Assembly: GCA_000697665.1 (NCBI GenBank)
Contig: KL197716.1
Coordinates: 197,794 to 221,444, forward strand
Origin: Jaapia argillacea MUCL 33604
Taxonomy: Eukaryota > Basidiomycota > Agaricomycetes > Jaapiales > Jaapiaceae
Length of the DNA: 23,651 nucleotides
Reading direction: 5' to 3'
The notes under the pieces were generated by a model that was not told the DNA's origin, searched no databases, and saw only the letters and a program-made list of their open reading frames with translations. The number at the start of each line of letters is the position of its first letter. Position 1 is the first letter of the stretch. Of the stretch, positions 1-9,910 are shown one piece after another. A program made the translations under genes and the position numbers.

Positions 1-1170
1 AAAATCTGTATGGATTTAACCGTTGGGTAGACCAAGGGGTATGTGAAATCTGTATAGATTTCACCGTCAGGTGGACCAAGGGGTATGTGAAATCTGTGTA
101 GATTTCCCTGTTGGGTAGACCAAGGGGTAAGTGAATCTGTATAGATTTCACCGTTGGGTAGACTGAGGGGTATGTGAAATCTGTACAGATCTCACCATTG
201 GGTAGACTGAGGGGTATGTGAAATCCATACAGATCTTACCATCGGGTAGACCGAGGGTAAGTGAAATCTGTATAGATTTCACCATTGGGTAGACTGAGGG
301 GTACATGAAATCTGTACAGATCTCACTGTTGGGTAGACCAAGGGGTATGTGAAATCCATACAGATCTTACCATTGGGTAGACTGAGGGTATGTGAAATCT
401 GTACAGATTTCACCATTGGGTAGGCCATGGCTATGTGAAATCTGTATAGATTTCACCGTCGGGTGGACCAAGGGGTATGTGAAATCTGTATAGATTTCTC
501 TGTTGGGTAGACTGAGGGGTAAGTAAAATCTGTATAGATTTCACTGTCAGGTAGACTGAGGGGTACATGAAATCTGTACAGATTTCTCTGTCAGGTAGAC
601 CAAGGGATAAGTGAAATCTGTATAGATTTCACTGTTGGGTAGACCGAGGGGTCCATGAAATCCATACAGATTTCACCATTGGGTAGGCCATAGCTACATA
701 AAATCTGTATAGATTTCACCATCGGGTAGACCGAGGGGTATGTGAAATCTGTATAGATTTAACAATCGGGTAGACCAAGGGGTGCATGAAATCTGTACAG
801 ATTTCACCATTGGGTAGGCCTTAGCTATGTGAAATCTGTGTAGATTTAACCATCGAGTAGACTGAGGGGTGTGTGAAATCCATACAGATTTCACCGTCAG
901 GTAGACCGAGGGGTATGTGAAATCCATACAGATTTCACCATTGGGTAGGCCATAGCTACATGAAATCTGTATAGATTTAACTGTCGGGTAGGCCATGGCT
1001 ATGTGAAATCTGTATAGATTTAACCGTTGGGTAGACCAAGGGGTATGTGAAATCCATACAGATCTTACCATCAGGTAGACTGAGGGTACATGAAATCTGT
1101 ACAAATTTCACCTTCAGGTACGCTGTGGCTAAGTGAAACCTGTATAGATCTCACTGTCAGGTAGACCAAG
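1..1170. repeat. 44-bp minisatellite array
   Basis: About 26 tandem copies of a 44-bp unit (occasionally 43 or 45), already under way at the window edge. Each unit joins a GGGTAGACC-like segment to GAAATCTGTAYAGATTTC. The commonest variants of that second part are perfect or near-perfect palindromes; GAAATCTGTACAGATTTC is an exact 18-bp palindrome. Two sub-types are interleaved, one with a ...GACCGAGGGGTATG... middle and one with ...GGCCATGGCTATG.... The unit is not a multiple of three, so long open frames across it repeat every 132 bp and are not evidence of a gene. There are no unique spacers, so it is not CRISPR. Confidence 0.95.
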
Positions 1171-1530
1171 GATATGCGAAATCTGTATTCAATGTCCAAC
1201 TGGGTACACTGTCTCTTAAGCCATATCTGTACAGATTTGACCACCGGGTAGACCCCTTCCACAAGGGATCTGTATTGGGTGTCTGATCAGGTACACCTCT
1301 TCCTAAGTCATATCTGTACAGATTTGACCCCCCAGGTAGACCACTCTCATCAGAGATCTGTATTGGGTATCTCATTGGGTACACCATCTCTTAAGTCATA
1401 TCTGTACAGATTCTACCTCTGGGTAGACCACTCTCATGCAGAATCTGTACCTTGGATACACAATGTCTGAGGCAATACAGATACCTCAGGTGGCCATCAG
1501 GTACACCATCTCTATGGGAAATCTGTACAC
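1171..1530. repeat. Degenerate 88-bp dimeric extension of the minisatellite
   Basis: The 44-bp pattern continues here as a diverged higher-order repeat of about 88 bp. The marker CATATCTGTACAGATT recurs at about 1222, 1309 and 1397. Alternating half-units read TACACC(T/A)TCTCTTAAGTCATA... and GGGTAGACCACTCTCATCAG.... Homology fades by about 1530, just ahead of the NACHT P-loop. Confidence 0.8.
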
Positions 1531-1593
1531 TTGGGTATGCCTTAAGTTAAGCAAAAAAGCACTGAAGGGGCTCCACCCATCACATACTTCCTT

Positions 1594-2692
1594 AGTGTTG
1601 CAGGACTCGGCAAGACCACCGTGGCTCATTCCATAGCTCACCATCTCTATGGTGGTGGTCGTGACCTGAGACCTCCTAGGTGCTAGTTTCTTCTTTTCTT
1701 GCGATGTTAGTGAATGAAATAGCCCCAAGAATGTTTTTGCAACAATTGCATACAATCTCGCACATATCCATCATTCCTATTGATCCAACCTATGCCATGC
1801 TCTCAGTAAACCAGTCCCCTCGGACTACGAGCACCAGTTCCAAGAACTTCTTCTCAACCCATTGAAGGAGTCGGATAAGCCACCCAGCCCTCTTCTTATT
1901 GTGATGGATGCATTGGATGAGTGTGTCAGAGGCATCTCCCTTCTGAAACTCATGCTCGACACCATTCACAACTTCCATGGCCACATCAAAATATTATTTA
2001 CCAGCCACCCAGAAGGCGATCTTGATGCCCTTTTGAATGGTCACAGACTTCACCATGTCCATGTCTCCCTTAATGATCACTCCAACATCCAGGATATTCG
2101 GGCGTATTTCAAGACCCGGCTGGCAGAGTTGTCCCTCACAGATGGAAGCCCTTTCCCATTGATTGACAGGGATACAAGGTTGCAGCTCAGTCATTCTGCC
2201 GCTGGCCTATTCATTTGGGCATCAACAGCCTGCAGCTTTCTCGCTGGTTCTGTTGATCTCAATGCAGATATACAACTACTCCTCCATCCATCCAATATAG
2301 CCACAGATAATCCTGAAGGAAACTTATGGAAAATGTACAACACTGTTCTCCAGCGAGCTTACATGAGCTATAATTGTGATACACTTTGGGATAATTTCCA
2401 CTATCTTCTCAAGACTATTTTAGTCGTCAACAAACCCCTGGGTCTCTCAGGTCTGGCTGAAGTCATAGGAGTAGAAGAGGTTTTAGCCTGAAAAATTGTT
2501 AGCTCTTTGCACACAGTACTGCACTCCCTGTTTAACCCTACTACAAAAGATGGCAATGATAAAACAGTCTGCATCATCCATCCGTCCTTCTATCGATACC
2601 TCACGAACCTATGTCATCAATTGCAAGATCCAGAGTATAAATCTCCATTCTATATCAGCATTCAGCAGGCAAATCTATGGCTTGCTGGCTGA
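1594..2692 (+). pseudogene. NACHT-domain NLR-like (STAND) ATPase, decayed
   Basis: Remnant of a fungal NACHT NTPase, a family linked to self/non-self recognition and programmed cell death. Walker A reads VAGLGKTTVAHSIAHHL at 1597-1647. After a frame change at about 1650-1676, the next frame gives LLGASFFFSCDVSE, then Walker B LLIVMDALDEC at about 1889-1922, a sensor-like KILFTSHPE, and a helical C-terminal part. That part resumes after a stop at 2489 as SSLHTVLHSL and IIHPSFYRYLTN, the usual winged-helix region ending near 2690. In-frame TGA codons at 1715, 1781 and 2489 fall where Arg is expected, which fits CGA-to-TGA change; FSCD for the usual FSRD fits the same process. The start codon and N-terminal domain are not visible, because the minisatellite lies directly upstream. 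The gene cannot encode a full protein as read. Fusion to the downstream kinase is possible but unproven. Confidence 0.8.
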
Positions 2693-3141
2693 TACCTTGC
2701 TCACATTGAACAGGCTGTAGATTGTCTTATCACCCTTGTTGGCCATAGTGAACCCTCCAAGGTCAGTGTATTTCCCCTATATTCTGGCTCAACATGTTGA
2801 TCTCTCCCTCTCAGATACTCCAAAATGTTACTGCCCTTGACTTGAGTTCTGATCTCACAGATGCTCAGGTTTTGGCCTATAAAACACAAATCTCAACAAC
2901 ACTACTGGAATATTTGTGTCTGGTTGATGGTTTTCATCTAATTACCCACCTCTCCAGTAAAGAAGCTGGCAAACTTCTCAACACACTTGGAGGAGTAAAC
3001 CTCTCTTTTTTATTGATAAATTATAGTTGACATTCATATACATTGCCAGATACCACAGTACTTCAAAAGTGGCAACTTTTACTACCAATGGAATTTGCCT
3101 ATTTTGTCATTTGTTCAAAAATATGTTGAACACCCATTTGA
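2693..3141 (+). other. Linker between NACHT and kinase parts, weakly coding-like
   Basis: No domain recognised. A helical-looking open frame at about 2815-2998 (ILQNVTALDLSSDLTDAQVL, ending EAGKLLNTLGG) resembles the low-complexity helical linkers that precede kinase domains in Agaricomycete NLR-like or kinase proteins. The rest holds stops in all frames. It may be a decayed linker exon or simply spacer. Confidence 0.3.
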
Positions 3142-3592
3142 ATGTCTCCTCCGTCACCTCTTGGTCAAGCTAACAGCAAAAGCTGGCTCTGTCCTATGGA
3201 TATCTATCTTACTGATTTTATGGGTGAGAATCCTGAGACTGAGGAATCTACAAGGCTGTTTGGAATGGCCAAAGTGTGGTTATCACTCAAGTTTTTGATT
3301 TGCTCTTCTTGGGCAAAGATATCAAACCTGATCAGTTCTTGTTCTATGCCAATGTGGTAAGCCTCCACCTTTTTAAAATAGCAAAAAGTCACAGACCATG
3401 TTACAGTACATATATCCTGAGCTTTTGAAGCTAAAACACCTATCACATCCACATATCCTACCTTTTCTTGGCATCAATGGAGAGCTGTTTCCATGGGAAT
3501 GTATTGCTACAGTAGTACCCTGGACACAACATGGCACCATTTTAGACTGGATGGAGCAAAACCATCTAGACACAGCAGAGATGGTGAAGCTA

Positions 3593-3651
3593 GTACATTT
3601 CTGGTTTCTAGTGAATTCCATGAGAATCATTCATCACTAAACAAAGATTAG
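3593..3651 (+). other. Spliceosomal intron in kinase-like gene
   Basis: GT at 3593, CACTAAAC branch-like site, and TAG ending at 3651. Removal joins MVKL to LQQIAEGMSYL in phase, as kinase alignments expect. Confidence 0.65.
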
Positions 3652-3720
3652 CTACAACAGATTGCAGAGGGTATGAGTTATCTTCAAGAGCAGAACATAT
3701 TTTATGATGCTCTTCAAGTA

Positions 3721-3768
3721 GTAAGTATAACTGTGCTCATCACCACTACACTTATTTCTGTCTCATAG
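3721..3768 (+). other. Spliceosomal intron in kinase-like gene
   Basis: GTAAGTATAA donor and CTCATAG acceptor, 48 nt. Removal joins DALQV to ENILIDDD in phase across the catalytic loop. Confidence 0.75.
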
Positions 3769-4262
3769 GAGAATATACTCATTGATGATGACTTATGTCC
3801 ATGCATAAGTGGTTTCAGCAACTTTCATATTATCAGGCAATTATTGTATCCTAATGAACAATTACTTGCTTTGGATGATCCAGCTATCAGGAGAGATTTT
3901 TGCTCATATGGGTATATTTGCATTCATGTAAGTCTCGATTTCACTCTGCATCATAGCTCCTTATGGCAGTTTCTCAACTGGTTTGTCAGTTATGGACCAG
4001 GGGGCATGTTTACTTGACTCCATTCTTTGGACATTACAATGAGCCAACACATCCTTCAATTGAGGAATGCCATTGGCAGACTATACCTGATAAGGTCTGG
4101 AATCTGATTATCTTGGGTTGGTCCTCTCACTGGGAGGAGGAGAACCCACCAACAATGAGGGAAATTGTTGATGGGATGGGAAAGATTCATGCAGAATTGC
4201 TTGAAAAATCAGACCAATGGAGCCAGGTATGTGTGTCACAAGGTTGGTTTATTAGAAGCTGA

Positions 4263-4711
4263 TTGTTGTGAACACATTCGAACTTATACATTTTCATTTG
4301 TATTTTATGTATTTTATTCTTTCTATTGGACTTCATTCACTTTGTATCATTTCCTTTGTCTACAATACTCAGCACAATTCTTATCTTATCTCATCTCATC
4401 TTATCTCGGACTTTGTACTATTATTAGCACACAATGACTTGTCTTCCACAGCCTTGTCATTGTTCCTCGCTCCCATTGTTCCACTTCCTATTGTCTCTGA
4501 ACTTTAACTCATTCACCATTGTCTAAGTACATTGTCTCACTTGTTATTGTCCATAGTACATTGTTTGACTTTCCATTGTTCCTGTAGTATATAAATCCAC
4601 TATCAGGCAGTGAAAGTGGTGGTGAGGAGTAGGACAATGATCACCAATCGTCAACCAAAAACAACCAACACCAACAACCAAATATGTTGACTCCAGATCA
4701 GTCGTCAATCA
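4263..4711. promoter_or_regulatory. Non-coding: phased ATTGTY motifs and TATA box
   Basis: No gene is visible. Eight copies of (C/T)ATTGT(C/T) lie at 4458, 4474, 4489, 4517, 4530, 4545, 4559 and 4574, mostly 13-16 bp apart (one gap of 28). They are followed by TATATAAA at 4588-4595 and a purine-rich then CAA/CCA-rich stretch. This resembles a promoter or the U3 part of a decayed LTR, but no matching partner LTR is visible. It ends where the Penelope-like terminal repeat begins. Confidence 0.4.
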
Positions 4712-4745
4712 GGGGGGATGGCGAAAGGTAAGCAGTAGATGAGTT

Positions 4746-4822
4746 GGTAGATGAACAAGGTCCTAGGCATCTTAAGCATAGGGGGCTTTCATCTTTGTGA
4801 AGACTCATCAGGTTTGTCTACC
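4746..4822 (-). ncRNA. Hammerhead-ribozyme-like motif, copy A
   Basis: Read on the minus strand (RT sense): 5' stem I GGTAGACAAAC, core CTGATGA (4805-4811), stem II GTC / UUCACAAA loop / GAT, core GAAA (4787-4790), then a long imperfect stem III, then U-U and stem I partner GTTCATCTACC. The two 11-nt stem I strands pair at 9 of 11 positions, with a two-base internal mismatch. The predicted cleavage point lies between 4757 and 4756. All core residues (C3 to A9, G12 to A14) are present. The 10.1-11.1 pair is G-U rather than G-C, which fits a C-to-T change in an ancestral GAC-GAAA. Stem III is the weakest part: outer A-U and G-C, an internal loop, then CCTA/TAGG. Confidence 0.6.
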
Positions 4823-4998
4823 ATTTTTATATCTTCAGGGGATGATGTTTCTCCCTGGACAGCATGAAATCTGTGGGGAATTCACAGAGTATTGTCATAT
4901 TTTTAGTGTTATGTCCCATAAAGGTTTCTCAGCCTTAAAATAGGGTTACCTGGAGTTCTTCCAAGTATCTCGCGATGTACTTCTTATGGGAGTAATTC

Positions 4999-5408
4999 CT
5001 GTAAGAACAATATTTAGTATTTGTTAGATGCAATAAGTAAGATAAGACACAGCAAGCCCAAGCACCGTAGGCAACCAGTGTATTCAAGTCTTGCAGCAGC
5101 GAAGCAGGATATCACAAGAAGACTGAACTCAGCCAGCTGGGCAGATGACAGTGCTAGTCCACAGTCCCAGCTGATAACCCCAAGGTGTGAGCTGACAGGA
5201 AAACAGAGCTGGGTGGCCCCTGGTCTGCCCATGATGTGTGGATTCTCCAGTAGGGCAAGGAGCGCATCTTTTTAAGGATCAGCTTAAAGCTGTCCACCAG
5301 CAACAGAGCCCGCAATGAAGTCACAAGTCAAGGTAGGGGCTAGAAGCCCATAAGCCATGAGGGCAACAGAGGTGTCTTATCTTAGAGACAAAATATTGTG
5401 GAACTCAC
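4999..5408. mobile_element. MITE-like 410-bp insertion in terminal repeat A
   Basis: Absent from the other two terminal-repeat copies, which read straight through at ...AATTC|TAAATATAG.... The insert has sub-terminal inverted repeats: ACAATATTT at 5007-5015 against 5391-5399, and a perfect 13-mer TAAGATAAGACAC at 5038-5050 against 5372-5384. No transposase is encoded and no clear target duplication is visible. A non-autonomous DNA element is the simplest reading. Confidence 0.5.
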
Positions 5409-5738
5409 TAAATATAGTTTGATCTGGTAATTTGGAGTAACCACCTCCAGGTAAACAGTTACCTGGACAGTTCCGTCATTCTGAGTGTCGAAACATGCTG
5501 TAATTGCATGTTTCTTTTGACCCTCAAAATTCATAGAAAACTCCTGACGGGACACCCATTTCAAATCTGAATACCAAAGCCAGAATATGAGGGTGGCCCA
5601 CCAGAGGTGGCTGAGTATGTAGGCAAGGCAAAGGATTTGAAAAATCAGTGCCTCTCCAATGGTTTATTTGCAGTTAAACCAGCTTACTTGTACTCAGTAA
5701 CATATAACAATAGATATATATCATTTATATTTTACGAC

Positions 5739-8735
5739 CTAATGAAGGTCATCAACGTCAGTGTCATCGGTTTCCTGAATATGTGTAGTGATCATGGACT
5801 TACGCCATGCAGTGGTTAAGTCAAAGAGGTTATTATTCTGTCTTCTAGGAGCCAACATGTTTTTCTTTAGCCAGTCAAGGGGGAGACCCTTGAGAACATT
5901 TACTTCACCTAAGGTTACATCCTCATTAGAGGGTAGTGTGCCAACAGGGTCCACAAGTGTTCCTTGGCCATCTGTGCTAAATAGATTATCGGTCCAAGCT
6001 AACATCAGACGTTCATGAAGATTGTTGATGTCGAAATTCTCCCATACTGGGTTGAAGTGAGATGTAAGGACCCAAACATCATGACTATCTCTTAATGACT
6101 CATTGAGTCTTTCACACCAGTGTTTGGTTTTGTATTCCTTAATCCAATTCAAGATCAGAGCCTGTGGGTAACCTCTAGCAGAGTACAGGGATATTAACTC
6201 CTGCAACATATCAATGTAAAAGTCTACGTTAGAAGATAAGGTTGCCAGCCATGACATCTCACCGATAAATGTGCCTTTTTTCACATCTTTCAGATGAGAT
6301 GCCCATGGGATTCTTTCAAAATGGCTTAGGGCTTATCGATAAGGTTTATGGATGATGCAATTATTATCACGGTCTAATATAACGATCATGTCCAGGAACA
6401 CCAGAGCAGTGTCCAAACCCATCCATTTGATTTCTACTCCATCAAACTTAATGTTAGATGCTATATGTAGTGCTTCCTCTAAAGATTCAGTGACTATAAT
6501 AGAAAGTATATCATTGATATATCATTTATAAAACAACATCCTGTCTAAGGGTAATGACTTTTCTTCATAATAAGCAGCATAAAGATTGGCTATATCAGGG
6601 GAGTGTGCAACTCCCATAGCTAACCTGCTGTATTGCTCATAATACTTAGAGTAGAACTTAAAGATTAAGTTTTCACTTGTGATTTTGATGCCAGTTGCAA
6701 TGGCTTTCCATTTGGGAGAATTGGTCTCATAGACTCTGTCAAGTAAGTCTATCACCACAGCCTTAGAGTATTGTCTAGGGACATTGGTGTATAAGGCAAC
6801 GATGTTGCCAGATATTAACCATACCTTCTTATTAGGTGGAAGGACCACCTGTTTCAAAGTGATTGCTAATTCCTTAGAACTTGAGAGTATCGAGGGGAAG
6901 CACTTAAGCAAAGGTTTGAGACTTTTACTGACAAATTTTGCAAGAGGAGCCTGTATGGTAGAGTGGCAAGGAATAATCAGTCTCATTTTCCAGGGACTTT
7001 TATGTATTTTAGGTATACAATAAAAGTTTGGGATAATTTGATCAGAGCCTTCCTCGACTTGCGGTATTCAGTGAGTCAGGAATTTATATAATTGGAGATT
7101 CCTGCCGAGTACCACATGATTCATATCAATGAACACATCAATTCTGTCAGCAGTGGTGGATAGATGGGACTCAAGATCAGTGAGTGAAAGCTCCTGATAC
7201 ACTGAAGTGTCCATTAACATCTTCTCACATTCAGTTCTATACCAGTCGTGAGTAACTATTGCGGCACCTAGATTCTTATCAGTAGGCAGGATCATAAGAT
7301 GGTACTCCTTAAGATATTCCTCAAGATCAGCTACTTTGATGACTTTCACATGTCGTTGTTCAATGTCAGGCTGGTTCAAGATAAATGTTTTAACATAATC
7401 TTCTCCATGCGACAGGCCATTCTCAATATGCTGGCTACTTAATGGGGTAGCAGTTTTGCCTTCTCATCCTAAGTAGTAGTCTGGGTCAAACTTTGAGTTT
7501 GTTGGTTTTATTGTGAAATGGTATCTCCATCTGACACATTCCTTAAAATCGTTCCATGCTCTAAAGACAAGGGATGGATTATAATAGGAACCAAACATAA
7601 ATTTTAAACCAGCCGATATATGTATTGCTAATGTGTTAGGTATTGACACCCCCAGTCCCACATGAACACCCTTTCTAAATCTAGCTTCTTTGACAAGACG
7701 AAGTGGAGCCCTAGAAAGGAGTAAGGTGGATTGTAGATCATAAGGTAAGTTAAGGATTTGATCAGGATAGGAGGCAGGATCTTTGTACCTCCAGTTAGCT
7801 TGTGCAATTAAGGCGCATGTTGCTTCCCTTTCCCTTTGCCTTTTTGAGGCTTGGGGGACTTCTTGCTGTGTGGCTGAGGAAGGTTCCCCTTCTTTCATGT
7901 GCTTGCATTCTCTCGAGCTTGGCGAGAAGTTGATGATTGTGTTTTCTTGTCAGGCTTCTTTGATGGGCTGGCCTTTGGAGCCTGAACCATACTTAGAATT
8001 AGTGACATAGAATAATGAGTCAATCAGTGAGTGATGTACAGATAGTTGTTTCACTTCTTTGGCAACAAACTTCTTCATAGAAGCTTGACTCATGGAGGCC
8101 TTGCCCATATCAACGTCCATGGTTTTCTTTAGCTCAATCTTAACTTTAGATTTGTTCTGCCAGGCAGTGTTAAACAACTGAGAGATCTCTATGATGCAGA
8201 TGCTGAAGTGGGCCACATTGTTAAGAAGGCAAATGTGTTCATCTGCAAATGTGGGATCAATGCTCCAGGAGGTTACCACAAGAGCCTCATCAGTCTGTGT
8301 AAACACTGGGTGTTTGTAACACTCCAAGAGCTGTTGGCCTTCTGCCTCAACAACTGCATGGAGTTTGGGACTGAAGACAGTAGGATCCAGCTGAGCTAGA
8401 ATCCACTGTTCCTCAGCTGCTTTTATGGTAAGTAGCTGCTTATGAGTTTCCTTTCGGTACTTCTTATCTGCCACTTGCAAAACCTGACAAGCATTGGGGA
8501 TAGCAGCAAGGTATTCCTTGCAAACTTGAAGTACCAGGACGTGGATGCCCAAGGTTTGGGTTGGCCACATGCCCAATCCCTCATGAAGTTTAAGCTTGTG
8601 AACCAAGCTAGAGACATCACTGAGCTTATTGCTAAGATCGTAGATGTTCTTCAAGGGGCCCCAAAGGGCTGTTAAGATCGTTACTTCAATGAAGTATACA
8701 ATGAAAGACTTGATACTCCTCTGATAATACCTAGG
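5739..8735 (-). pseudogene. Penelope-like reverse transcriptase, one frame with five stops
   Basis: A single minus-strand frame stays in register from 8735 to the TAG at 5739 (999 codons), interrupted only by TGA at 7950, 7464, 7068 and 6522 and TAA at 6333; there are no frameshifts. From the N-terminus: an unrecognised helical region of about 260 codons, a Lys/Arg-rich segment, the DKG-type motif LPTDKNLGAAIV (about 7270), RT motif 1 FYCIPKIHK and RLIIPCH, motif A SGNIVALYTNVP (about 6800), motif B RLAMGVAHSPDIANLY (about 6590), motif C YINDIL (about 6510), and a thumb region with FERIPWASH, GTFIGEMSWLATL and ARGYPQALILNWI. There is no GIY-YIG endonuclease. The motif A Asp is Asn (codon 6804-6806) and the first Asp of the YxDD box is Asn (6513-6515), so it would be catalytically dead even without the stops. 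Three or more stops replace expected Arg, fitting CGA-to-TGA change. No ATG start was fixed; a TAG at 8736 bounds the frame. Confidence 0.8.
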
Positions 8736-9497
8736 CTACAGCCCCAGAAGTAGAACAACGAGAGGATGAGAAACTATCAGAGGTTTCCAGACAGATGATC
8801 AGACAGGGATCAAGTTGGGATGATGTGAATAGAGATAATGATCTATATTGACAAAGTGAACAAGATGGGGAATACTAGCAAATACAGGGAAGTATATATA
8901 CTAAGATGAAGCACAGTCTGTAGTCCATAGTAGCAATGAGTAAGACAGTAGTAAGACAATAGTAAGCATGAGTTGAAGTGAGTCAGGAAGATAGGAGTCC
9001 ATAGTTAGGGGTCCGTAGTCCATAGTCCACAGTCAATGGTCTGGTCTGTGAGTCAGAGACATAGGGGTCCATAGTCCATGACCCAGGTCATACTGGAAGG
9101 TGGAATGATGATGTGATGAGGAGCCAGTAGTGGCAAGGATGGAGGATAATGTACTAAAGGTTGGATGTGCAGGAACAAGAATATGTCAAAGGGATGTTGA
9201 AGGGATAGGAACCCATCCCTTGTGTTCAGGAGGAGTATGACTGTAGTATTGGATGATCCATATATGGAAGGATCAGATATCCATGAGGAGTGTTGAGATA
9301 ACAAGAAAAATGAAAATAGATGTAGCGCAGTGTGATTCTAACAAGGGCTTCCCTGTAGGATAGGGGGATGATGCTGATAATGGTGGGGAACTCATCAAGA
9401 AACCCCAATGCCATTATATGAGGGAGGCAGCAGAGGTATCCATTGATGCTGTGTGTGGTGACTAGTAATGAGGGGGTGCTTGATAGTTTTAGAACTT
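8736..9497 (-). other. PLE leader between terminal repeat B and the RT frame
   Basis: No convincing gene. It contains short direct repeats of a GTCCATA(G) heptamer: GTCCATAGT at 8923, 8997, 9019 and 9067, with variants GTCCGTA, GTCCACA and GTCAATG side by side at 9011-9038. It also holds a TATATATA stretch near 8895. A 122-codon open frame that runs into the terminal repeat has no recognisable similarity and is not annotated as a gene. Confidence 0.5.
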
Positions 9498-9910
9498 GGG
9501 GGGATGGCAAAAGGTAAGCAGTGGATAAGTCGGTAGATGAACAAGGTCCTAGGCGTCTTAAGCATAGGGGGCTTTTGTCTTTGTGAAGACTCATCAGGTT
9601 TGTCTAATGTTTTTATATCTCCAGGGGATGATGTTTCTCCCTGGACAGCATGAAATCTGTGGGGAATTCGCAGAGTATTGTCATATTTTTAGTGTTATGT
9701 CCCATGAAGGTTTCTCAGCCTTAAAATAGGGTTACCTGGAGTTCTTCCAGGTATCTCGCAATGTACTTCTTGTGGGAGTAATTCTAAATATAGTGTGATC
9801 TGGTAATTTGGAGTAACCACCTCTGGGTAAACAGTTACCCAGACAGTTCCCTCATTCTGAGTGTTGAAACATGCTGTAATTGGATGTTTCTTTTGACCCT
9901 CAAAATTCAT
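9498..9910 (-). repeat. PLE terminal repeat B (5' copy)
   Basis: Direct repeat of 4712-5534 without the MITE-like insert. It runs from the GGGGGG run at 9498 to ...CAAAATTCAT at 9910, where it meets inverted copy C. Confidence 0.88.
9532..9608 (-). ncRNA. Hammerhead-like motif, copy B (inactivated)
   Basis: Same layout as copy A: CTGATGA at 9591-9597, stem II GTC/GAC intact. The following GAAA is AAAA, so the catalytic G12 is lost. GAC-GAAA to GAC-AAAA is a CpG-to-CpA change. The outer two pairs of stem I are also lost. Confidence 0.55.

Larger units (their letters stand above)
3142..4262 (+). pseudogene. Kinase-like (pseudokinase) domain gene with introns
   Basis: A protein-kinase fold of the Agaricomycete TKL-like expansion is readable across several exons. 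The N-lobe is IYKAVWNGQSVVITQVF (from about 3246), followed by LKHLSHPHILPFLGI, then TILDWMEQ, MVKL/LQQIAEGMSYL, NIFYDALQVENILIDDD, ISGFSNF, CSYGYICIH, and a C-lobe with PDKVWNLIILGW and PPTMREIVDGM. Introns fit at 3357-3406 (50 nt; a 38-nt alternative ends at 3394), 3593-3651 (59 nt, CACTAAAC branch-like), 3721-3768 (48 nt, GTAAGT...CATAG) and about 3928-3969. The exons at 3407-3592, 3652-3720 and 3769-3927 are open and in phase. The N-lobe and the last exon junction are out of frame as read. The ATP-binding Lys is Thr (VVITQV), the catalytic-loop Asp is replaced (YDALQ for HGDL-type), and DFG reads SGF. It is either an inactive kinase or a decayed one; the frame breaks favour a pseudogene. 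Confidence 0.7.
4712..5534 (-). repeat. PLE terminal repeat A (3' copy), with internal insertion
   Basis: Matches 9498-9910 nearly base for base and in the same orientation, except for a 410-bp insertion at 4999-5408. Without it the repeat is about 413 bp. Homology starts at the GGGGGG run at 4712 and ends at ...CAAAATTCAT at 5534. It holds hammerhead-like copy A. Confidence 0.85.

Noticed and set aside
694-1104. 136-codon minus-strand open frame with repeated IQIS/YRFH words
   Set aside because: It lies wholly in the 44-bp minisatellite; the 132-bp translated period follows from 3 x 44 and there is no independent coding sign.
1-1530. CRISPR-like array
   Set aside because: Units are contiguous with no unique spacers, and the genome is clearly eukaryotic.
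3357-3381. A 25-nt intron ending at the first TAG
   Set aside because: Too short for fungal splicing and out of phase; acceptors at 3394 or 3406 keep the frame.
9226-9594. 122-codon minus-strand frame in the PLE leader
   Set aside because: It runs across the terminal-repeat boundary, shows no motif, and is not kept in repeat A.
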